From Chromera velia (taxonomy: Eukaryota > Sar > Chromeraceae), in NCBI GenBank assembly GCA_018398765.1, contig JAHBMJ010004679.1, forward strand, positions 64,001 through 78,613: 14,613 nucleotides of DNA, written 5' to 3'. Positions within the stretch are counted from its first letter, which is position 1. Each line of letters starts with the position of its first letter. The position numbers and the translations under genes were made by a program. Positions 8,261 to 14,613 of this stretch are shown in pieces. Under the pieces are notes generated by a model. The model was given only the letters and a program-made list of their open reading frames with translations, had not been told where the DNA came from and did not search any database.

Positions 8261-8676
8261 CACTGACAGATCCATATACATACAGACCTTCACTGACAGG
8301 TTACGTGCACTGGAAGCCAATTTTAAAATGTTGATCATTGTTTTGGCAGCATAAAAAATTTGTTATCTGAGTCGAACAACTTCATTGTCTGGTTGTTAGG
8401 GTGTTACGCTAAAACAGTGCTTTGAGCTCACGACTATTGTTATGAGCGTCCTACTCATGATTTCTAATCATACAGTCTAACATATTAATAACATCAATTG
8501 TGATGTTCATAAAAGCTCTACATTACGTTTCACATGTTTTCAGTCTTTCTGTTAAAACCTTAAGATTTATTGTGAAGAATATTTTAAAGAGTTAAAAACT
8601 TACTAAAAAAGTTAAAATAATAAATTGAAATTTAAATATATATACAGTTATCATAAATCAAGTTTATGTATACTTA
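8261..8676. other. No gene; AT-rich toward the right end
   Basis: CACTGACAG(A/G) occurs twice near 8261 and 8291. From about 8460 the sequence becomes AT-rich with several TTTAAA and TTAAAA motifs, like the islands at 1375-1560 and 2640-2760. No coding signal is seen. Confidence 0.5.
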
Positions 8677-8840
8677 TTTCACTAACTATGATTTAAAAAA
8701 CACTTAATTGCACTCTCAAACCGTTTAAAACTCTTTGTTTTAAGTTTTTGATCATTGTTTAGTTCCTAGAAATGCTTGATAGGTATGGTAATTTTGGAGA
8801 CCGTTTTGATGTTAGAGACCGTTTGGGATAGATTTGTCTT
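8677..8840 (-). repeat. Right terminal inverted repeat
   Basis: Reverse complement of the sequence at 4328-4499. It carries the same doublet (GGAGACCGTTTT and AGAGACCGTTTGGG), the CTCTTTGTTTTAAG block and TTTCACTAAC at the inner limit. The outermost bases are 42 bp from the stop of the LINE fragment at 8880. Substitutions and small gaps relative to the left copy show age. Confidence 0.8.
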
Positions 8841-8879
8841 TAACATTCAATAGACAGAGCACTGCTTTCGCCTTGTGGG

Positions 8880-9936
8880 TTAAAGGAGAGCAGACGTAAG
8901 AAACCGAACAGAGAGCCATCGGTTACTGTGAGAGCAGATCGAGGGAGGGTGGAAAAGGACTAGAGACCAGAGGCGGATTTGTTGTAAAGAAGAAACACAA
9001 ACATGCGATGAGAGGAGGGGAAAAGCTTGTTGAAGTGGGGTGAGCTTGGCAAGAGGAGGAAAATATGAAGAAGCGATAGCCCCCGCCCGCCGCGTGCAGA
9101 CCTCTTCCATAAATGCATGTCTAGCTCTACCCTTAAAGAAGAGAAAGCCAGTGCCTTGAACTCTCCGTCGCTGCTGCTCGCTGGTACTATGGTGTTGCGG
9201 CACTCCCACCCCCAATAAACAAACAAAATCCAGACCAGCCCAACGAGGCAGCCATAAGGAGACTCTCAAAAACTCTGGACAAGTGTTTCCCTTCCAGATA
9301 TACAGCATTATAGCGGGAACGGTATGCATGGTTTATAAGAGCGAGCACCACCAGTTGGCGACTCTAGAGTAAAACAGGGCTTTTGCAGGAAGCAGGCCGA
9401 AAATACATAGGGAGGGCAGACGAAGACTGCGAGCAGACAGACGGCCAGACCAGCATGCAAAACGGAGCTGCAAAGCATCGATTGCAAGAAGATCGGCATC
9501 ATGAATAGGGAAGCATTCGAGGCAGTATAGTGCGACAGGGGACCAGCACGCTCTAAAAACAGTCATCTGCACATCTACACTGAGGGGACCCATGCTGGCA
9601 ATCAGACTAAACACAGCCCCCAGGGTGCGGGAGGCCGAAGCAATACGCGATTCAACTGTCTCACTAAAGTATCCCCCCTCAAAGAACAGGCACCCCAAGT
9701 ACTTGTATTCCGTTGCCCATTTAACCTCTTTCCCTTCATACACTATCAAACCGGAGCTTTCTCCAAATGCAGAGGCAGACAGGCGGAGAATCTTTATCTT
9801 TTTCAGATTGACTGTAAGTCTCCATAATATAGACTCCATTCTTTACAATACTTCTCGAGAGCAGAGAATTTCTTTTGAAGGTCTGAGACGGAATGGGCAA
9901 GAAAGCAGAAATCGTCAGCATAACCCAAACTGTTCA

Positions 9937-9939
<3 letters not shown>
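8880..9939 (-). pseudogene. 5'-truncated non-LTR retrotransposon reverse transcriptase
   Basis: Reverse transcriptase copies element RNA into DNA at the target site. The minus strand begins in frame with LGYADDFCFLAHS (YADD codons 9911-9922), the catalytic box of LINE-type enzymes, followed by a coiled LQKKFSALEKYCKEW helix. After a frame change near 9825-9838 it reads VNLKKIKIL, the basic segment that normally follows, then EYKYLGCLF, a standard LINE motif, and a thumb-like region rich in F, L and W. The frame then runs to 8880 with one stop at 9333-9335. The fingers, the first palm motifs and any endonuclease are missing: the copy ends at an AT tract at 9939. It is dead through truncation, one frameshift and one stop. 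No C-terminal zinc knuckle or poly(A) tail was identified. Confidence 0.85.

Positions 9940-9970
<31 letters not shown>
9939..9970. repeat. (AT)16 microsatellite at the LINE breakpoint
   Basis: Sixteen uninterrupted AT units start exactly where the reverse-transcriptase frame loses homology. The tract may mark the insertion junction or have grown from AT-rich target DNA. Confidence 0.95.
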
Positions 9971-9974
<4 letters not shown>

Positions 9975-10186
9975 TTGTAAATAAATTATCGCAGGGTTTT
10001 AATCATTGGACATGAATGAATGAATATAAAAATATATAATTTAAATATGAAAAAGATGTGTGCATGCATCTGTAATGCCTATACCTGTATATTTCAAAGC
10101 AAAAAGGATGACCTTTCCTGGTTAGAACATCCTCTACCGTCAAATACCACTAGTCCATTACTATTAGACGTTTAGTGTTTAGTTGA
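9971..10186. other. AT-rich spacer between two retroelement fragments
   Basis: No gene is seen. It contains TGAATGAATGAA, several AAATAT runs and a TGCATGC at 10061-10067. Confidence 0.5.
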
Positions 10187-11011
10187 GTTCATACAAAACA
10201 CGCACATGCTACCTGTGTTCCGTTGAGTTTGTTGTATGATTTAATTAGAGTTGACTTTAATTCAAATACTATCCGGGTGTTGGAGGAGAGGGTTACTCAG
10301 GTGGAGGGATTCCCGCAAGGGAGTCCGTGTTCACCTGGGGGCGCGCGTTTTTATGCTGCATAGAAGGAATATCAGAAAGCACTTCTCCTGAATGTTACTT
10401 CATGGCAGTCCTCTAAGTGGTTTATGAGGCGATACATGGACGATCAGACGTTGATGGCTCGTTCTGTTGCTCCCAATTTTCTTGGAAACGATCCTTTTAT
10501 GCTTTTACTACAGCGCTATGATTTCTACTATGATACATGTGTTTTGGAGAGACAGTGTGGGAAGGAGGTTTTGGGTCTCTCTCTCTTCACTCTCGAGAGT
10601 GCCCCAGAAGTTGTTCTGTTCTCTCCAAAGAATCCGAATAGATCTGTTTTCTCTCCTTTCATTGATGGGTCTTTGGAAACTCCACATGGAAGTGACTTAT
10701 CGTTACATTCTTCTGTTCATTTGCGTCCCCGTTTTGTTCATGGGAATGCGTGTGTGGTCAGCCGCTCTGCGCGTTCAAGTCTGATATGCGGTCACGTTAC
10801 AAGAATGCTGTTATCCGTAAATCTACCCACCTGTTTGATGGTAAGGGAGTTGTCATTAATGTTCGTTGAATTGCTGTCCTTGCGATGGCCTTTTAATTTT
10901 TTCAAGGAACAATATTTGCGTGTTTTGGTCCGTACGGCCAGCACGGATCTGATTGAAGGATGGTTGAATGAGATTGCGTTTCTGGAACGCTTTAGGCCAA
11001 CGATGTATTGA
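10187..11011 (+). pseudogene. Second reverse transcriptase remnant, YMDD class
   Basis: A plus frame contains RVLEERVTQVEGFPQGSPCS, whose GFPQGSP (10307-10327) is the nucleotide/primer-grip motif of reverse transcriptases. Forty-odd residues later comes RRYMDDQTL (YMDD codons 10433-10444), the metal-binding catalytic box. The spacing is normal for the palm. After it come LERQ..KEVLGLSL and SPKNPNRS, fitting the segment beyond the palm, and LIEGWLNEIAFLERF near the end. A TAG at 10361-10363 breaks the frame. Around 10770-10860 a different frame (RSRYKNAVIRKSTHLFDGKG) reads better, suggesting a frameshift. The N-terminal motifs are missing. It differs from the YADD LINE at 8880-9939. The element class (other LINE clade, Penelope-like or domesticated type) cannot be settled by eye. 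Confidence 0.75.
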
Positions 11012-11159
11012 ATATGTTTACATGTGTATCTTTCTTATTTCGATTCTTTCTGTCCTATTGATCTTCGATGGAACGTCTCTTTTGCATAGCACACAGAGCC
11101 AGAAGCGATAGAAAAAAGACAGTGGCGAGACCGAAGGGGGGGGTTGCGCGTGATGTTGT

Positions 11160-11303
11160 ATGTTGGAATTGCGGTTGCTCGTCTGGCATGTCAGGATTGA
11201 GAGTGTGCGCATTGGTACTGCGGCTTGTGCCAGGGCGATTTTAAATTGTGCACGCGACCGATCGTTCATGGGGTGGTGTTTGAGCCATGCCGAGATTTAT
11301 TAA
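11160..11303 (+). pseudogene. Possible downstream fragment of the YMDD-class element
   Basis: A 47-codon open frame from ATG at 11160 reads VWHVRIESVRIGTAACARAI and ends with GWCLSHAEIY. The composition looks protein-like (Arg, Ala, Cys, no low complexity). It lies 150 bp after the RT frame in a different frame, so it could be a C-terminal piece of the same decayed protein. It is short enough to be chance. Confidence 0.2.
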
Positions 11304-11588
11304 TTTTTCGCGCCGTACGTATATTTGGCATCGAATTGGCATGCATCCGTCTATCTATACATGCGTACTGAGATACAGGCATGTGAGATTTCGAGTAGAA
11401 GGACTGCTCTTCCACTGAACACAATGCTGCCGCGTACTAGCACAGTGCGGAGACGGTTAGGACATACGTTACAGCTATCTGAAGTAACGCAATTTCTAAG
11501 GTAACACTAATATATGCATACATACATAACACTTTGTTTTTATAACGGTGTTTTATCTTAAATAAGATGCTCCGGTGTTATTCAGCAA
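11304..11588. other. No recognisable feature
   Basis: Unique sequence with ATGCATACATACATAAC near 11513. No gene or strong repeat is seen. Confidence 0.5.
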
Positions 11589-12090
11589 GGAGACCTGAAT
11601 CTAGCTTGAATATCTCCAGTGTAAATCTCCAGTAAGAAGTACTGACTTCTCCAGAAAGAAGATCTAGTATCTCTAACTGAAAAAAACTCATGCCTCTAAA
11701 GGGAAGAACCAGTGTCTCGGACAGGAAGACATAGTGTCTCTGAAGGGAAGACCTGGTATCTCCAACAGGAAGACCTGGTGTCTCCGAAGGGAAGAACTAG
11801 TATCTTCAACAGGAAGACTTGGTGTCTCTGAGAGAAAAAACTGGTATCTCTGAGGGGAAGAACTGGTGCATGTCTAAGTGCATGTCTCTGATAGAAAGAT
11901 CTGGTGTCTCTGACAGAAAGACCTGGCATCTCTGAGGAGAAGATCGGGTATCTCTGAGGGGAAGACCTAGTATCTCCAAGGGGAAAAACCTATATCTCCG
12001 TGGAGATGAACTTACACCGCTAAAAAGCTTTCCGACAAGAAAGCCTAGTATCTTGGAAAGGAAAGCTTAGCATCTATAAAGGGAAATGAG
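11589..12090 (+). repeat. 22-bp minisatellite with 44-bp higher-order unit
   Basis: About twenty degenerate units of the type GTGTCTCTGAAGGGAAGACC. Unit starts at 11734, 11756, 11778, 11800, 11822, 11844 and 11866 are exactly 22 bp apart. GTGTCT and GTATCT variants alternate, giving a 44-bp higher-order repeat. Edges decay gradually on both sides. The minus-strand open frame through it (11696-11929) is a by-product. Confidence 0.92.
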
Positions 12091-12725
12091 GATCGATATC
12101 TGCAAAGCAGAAAAAATGTAGACCAATGGCTACTGCCGGGCATACAACGGCTACAGATGATCAAGAGAGAAAAAGGAACAAAGAAGTGAAAGATCTGTGA
12201 AAAAAAGATTGGAGCAGATTGGGGACAGGTTATAAGGAAACACACAGAAGGGTGAATATAAAAACACAGCATCACAAATAAACAGAAAAGATAACAGCCA
12301 CAAAGGGATGATATGTGTCTGCAAAACTTATATGCAAAGAAGTGCAAAAACCAACAAAGAGCAGGCAGCTAACTCTTCATGCTTAGCCTGGCAGCTGTAA
12401 TTCGACTGGTGTTTGCTGACGTCCCCTCGGTATAACTTCGATTCATCCTGCTTTTTCTCTTCGTGTGAACACACAAGGGCAAAGAAAAGATATTGAGAGA
12501 TACAAAGAATAATGCAACGCTGAAAAATTTCTTCAGAAAGTCGGGCAATGATTGTGCGCACTCTTTTTTTTTATTCGGATCCATTTGGTCGACTTTATTT
12601 CCTTTGATCTCATGTCATTTCCTCTTTCTTTTCCCTCTTCATTCTCTCTTTCCTCCACACTGTCTTGCTCTTTACCACTTTTCATGTCGTAAGCAAACAA
12701 ACAGCGTGCCGGCAAGTAAATAAAC
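12091..12725. other. No gene recognised
   Basis: The plus strand is A-rich to about 12350 and then pyrimidine-rich at 12560-12680. Minus-strand open frames (12045-12347, 12328-12561) encode Phe/Cys/Ser-rich strings without family motifs and are probably composition effects. Confidence 0.5.
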
Positions 12726-12913
12726 CTCTTGCAACAGACCTCGACAGGGCGAAACTGTCCTCAGCACTGTCGCGTAGTCTCTTGCGAGCAGACCAAAGCG
12801 ATGCACGCGAGATAAAACAATGCAAGAGACCATAAGCTAGTCGAGCATAACAAACGCGTCCTCTCGACAGAGCGGTCGAGCGCACTAAAATTTAATGTAT
12901 ACTCTCGACAAAG
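12726..12913. repeat. Dense short direct and inverted repeats
   Basis: CTCGACARRGC occurs three times (12740, 12863, 12903). CTCTTGC(G)A(A/G)CAGACC occurs twice (12727 and 12779). GTCTCTTGC (12777-12785) pairs with GCAAGAGAC (12822-12830) as a hairpin with a ~36-nt loop. Function unknown. Confidence 0.6.
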
Positions 12914-13266
12914 CAGAATGTAACATAAAGAGTAAGTCTTAGAGTAAGATTCCTTTTCTCACTCAAACACCGTCTTTCCCAACCTCATTTCCACTGGCCC
13001 AGCGACGGATCCCTCTCCTACTCTTATAGTCGCTTGAAGATCAGTCTCCAGAACTCGACTGGGTTGGAAGGAATTTCATGTCAGACTATCTCATAAACCC
13101 CCATGCTAACCCCCTTGTCTCCTTCCACCCACCGTCTCAGCTCACCTGTCTCCCTTTCTCTGACGGCAGTTGTTTCCACTCTTCTCACTTCTTGCTTTGA
13201 CTGCTTCTTTTTCTCTTTGGGATCCGGCGGTGGTCTGCTCAGACGGTCCTAGAGGGTAGTACTATG
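12914..13266. other. Pyrimidine-rich spacer
   Basis: C/T-rich on the plus strand at 12950-13210 without a gene signature. It ends beside the MITE-like element in CCTAGAGGGTAGTACTA, which resembles the CTAGGGGGCA block inside that element. Confidence 0.5.
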
Positions 13267-13946
13267 TTAGTATATAAGGGCGACCCTAACTTTATATATT
13301 CTCTAGGGGGCAACACTTCTGGTATGTATACTAGATTTTTAAGCTAATATGACCAAAAAAAGTAAAAATTTCGTTAGATTTTTTAGTAACCAAACATTTT
13401 TCAGGTACGGTTTGGCGAGTTACTTTGAAAAAACATAAAATTTTGGTAGGGGTTATTCGTTTTGTTATAGGTTATGGGGGTTAAATACATGTTGCTTCGT
13501 GATGTTACGGGTTACTTAGTTAGAGACCATTTTAGGTCAGTAACCATCATTCAAAATCCATCCTAAAAAGTGTTTAAAACTTGTTTAAAACATGTTTAAA
13601 GACCTTATAATGGATGGTTACTCACTTTTTGTTAGGGGTCAAAAATGGTTACGGGTTATTCGGTTAGAGGCCTTTTTGTCAAATGTTGAAGCGACACATC
13701 CAAATCATGTAATCGTTCAAGAACCATAAAGTGTTTCAAGCTTGTTGAGATATTTTTAGAAGTAACTTAAGCTTAACAATCGATTGGTAACACTTTTAAG
13801 GTGCTAGCTTAATGATATACATAGAGGGGGGTGTTAAAACCACTTAATATTTTTAGTAACCATCTTGAAGTGCTGCCCCCTAGTACAATGAAGTACATTC
13901 TCTAACAAAAAATTTAGACATGGCGGGCACTTGGTTTATATACTAA
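13267..13946. mobile_element. MITE-like inverted-repeat element, ~680 bp
   Basis: TTAGTATATAA (13267-13277) matches the reverse complement of TTATATACTAA (13936-13946). A second inverted pair lies further in: CTAGGGGGCAACACTTC (13303-13319) against the complement of GAAGTGCTGCCCCCTAG (13866-13882), with one mismatch. The order of both pairs is kept, with a ~28-bp length difference between arms. The interior is AT-rich and non-coding, with GGTTA-type direct repeats and a hairpin. This is the structure of a non-autonomous DNA transposon. The true outer boundary and target duplication are uncertain. Confidence 0.6.
13504..13658. repeat. Internal hairpin and direct repeats of the MITE-like element
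   Basis: AGTAACCATC (13539-13548) pairs with GATGGTTACT (13613-13622). The loop carries three TGTTTAAA motifs starting at 13571, 13582 and 13593, 11 bp apart. GTTACGGGTTA occurs at 13504 and 13648, each followed by a GGTTAGAG-like or GTTAGAG motif. Confidence 0.7.
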
Positions 13947-14049
13947 TCTTTTTTTTCCACATTCTAAAGTGTTGATTTAAGCTAACAAAACTGATGGCGG
14001 GTTACATCTTCATAAGCGCATGCCTCCAAACACTTCGTTCACTTCGAGC

Positions 14050-14126
14050 TGTTGGTGTTACATTTGATTTGGTGTGTATGTGGGTGCATGTTGGTGTTGC
14101 ATTATGTTGCATGCATGCTAGTGTTG
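14050..14126. repeat. GTTGGTGTT direct repeat and TGCATGC doublet
   Basis: GTTGGTGTTRCATT occurs at 14051 and 14090, 39 bp apart. Overlapping TGCATGC motifs lie at 14108 and 14112. Confidence 0.55.
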
Positions 14127-14310
14127 CTTTTTAAGGTCTCTTGCATGATGCACAGCGAGAATAATCTGCGCGCGCGCACGTTTGACCACAAAATTTGATC
14201 AAAAGCATGCCGTGCGTGATTGCATTGGATCAAGTAACTGTGGCTAGCCGGATAGCTTTCTTTTGAAGCATCCTTGCCTGTCAGTCACAACAAACCGAGA
14301 CCTTAAAAAG
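14127..14310. repeat. 184-bp unit bounded by a perfect 14-bp inverted repeat
   Basis: CTTTTTAAGGTCTC (14127-14140) is the exact reverse complement of GAGACCTTAAAAAG (14297-14310). The interior contains an alternating GCGCGCGCAC run near 14168 and no coding signal. It may be a very small inverted-repeat element or a structured RNA locus. Confidence 0.55.
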
Positions 14311-14452
14311 AAAGTCGGCGCAGTGAAGACTACTGACTAGATTGTCCATCTAGCCTACAGCTTATCTTACAAGCTAGTTTGTACGCGGTGTGAATCCCTG
14401 TTTGGGAATGTCACATTGCAGCAGATTCAGATTCAGACTGATGTAGCCTTGT

Positions 14453-14485
14453 CACGTTTCCAGTTTCCAGTTTCCAGTTTCCAGG
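14453..14485. repeat. CAGTTTC heptamer repeat
   Basis: GTTTCCA is repeated about four times in tandem. The remaining sequence to 14613 shows no gene. Confidence 0.9.
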
Positions 14486-14613
14486 TTTTGAGCTGAACTC
14501 TACTGTTGTCGATATGTGTTCTTTCTGAGAAGATGGAGAGAAAGCCTTTCCCGGTTCGAGTAGGAGGAGGGACAGGCGGACAAGGGACTGGACTCCGGGC
14601 AAAGAGACCCAGG

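Larger units (their letters stand above)
4328..8840. mobile_element. Candidate 4.5-kb element with long terminal inverted repeats
   Basis: Inverted copies of a ~165-bp sequence bound this interval. The outer 50 bp are nearly identical between ends, and similarity fades inward. A possible 5-bp target duplication, TAACA, flanks it (4323-4327 and 8841-8845), one or two bases outside the clear start of similarity. No transposase is recognisable inside. The interior holds an endonuclease-like remnant, a GC-rich block with a TATA box, a hairpin array and TG satellites. It could be a non-autonomous DNA element, or two separate insertions of one small repeat in opposite orientation. The matching flanks weakly favour one unit. 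Confidence 0.5.

Noticed and set aside
11696-11929. Minus-strand frame with repeating RDT/FPSET motifs
   Set aside because: The apparent protein repeat is a by-product of the 22-bp minisatellite.
12045-12561. Phe/Cys-rich minus frames resembling membrane segments
   Set aside because: Caused by A-rich plus-strand composition; no start context or family signal.
13441-13670. GGGTTA/GGTTA motifs resembling telomeric repeats
   Set aside because: They are irregularly spaced and embedded in the MITE-like element, not a tandem telomere array.
14545-14565. CCCGGTTCGAG resembling a tRNA B box
   Set aside because: No matching A box, acceptor stem or anticodon arm at the right distance.

Overview
This window looks like repeat-rich, gene-poor nuclear DNA of a eukaryote. 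The evidence is three decayed reverse-transcriptase remnants, long TG, CATT/CACT and AT microsatellites, a 22-bp minisatellite, inverted-repeat elements, and no compact open genes, operons or bacterial ribosome-binding sites. About nine TGCATGC motifs and a cluster of CGTCTC (GAGACG) motifs recall cis-elements described in coccidian Apicomplexa such as Toxoplasma and its relatives. That makes a coccidian or similar protist a reasonable guess, but the sequence does not prove it.

Layout. 1-1150 has nothing recognisable. 1154-1560 holds short tandem repeats and an AT-rich island with phased GTTTAAAG. 1960-2640 is a tetranucleotide array. 3400-4333 has faint protein-coding remnants, including a minus-strand RT-like catalytic box. 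About 4328-8840 is bounded by inverted copies of a ~165-bp sequence starting near ACAAATCTATCCC, with a possible 5-bp target duplication TAACA. The pair looks like the ends of a 4.5-kb element. Inside it are an endonuclease-like remnant, a pyrimidine-rich stop-poor block, a GC-rich stretch with a TATA box, an array of GAATTC-centred hairpins, a possible short exon and TG-rich satellites.

Just outside the right end lies a 5'-truncated non-LTR retrotransposon on the minus strand (8880-9939, YADD box), cut at an (AT)16 tract. On the other side of that tract is a second, different reverse transcriptase on the plus strand (10187-11011, GFPQGSP and YMDD). Then come a 22-bp minisatellite (11589-12090), a repeat-dense patch (12726-12913), a ~680-bp MITE-like element (13267-13946) and a ~184-bp inverted-repeat unit (14127-14310).

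No intact protein-coding gene is supported. The pieces do not form a pathway. The window is best read as layered insertions of retroelements and inverted-repeat elements with satellite expansion between them. The least conventional features are the hairpin array at 6245-6832, the long inverted terminal repeats, and the repeated use of helically phased motifs (10, 11 and 22 bp).
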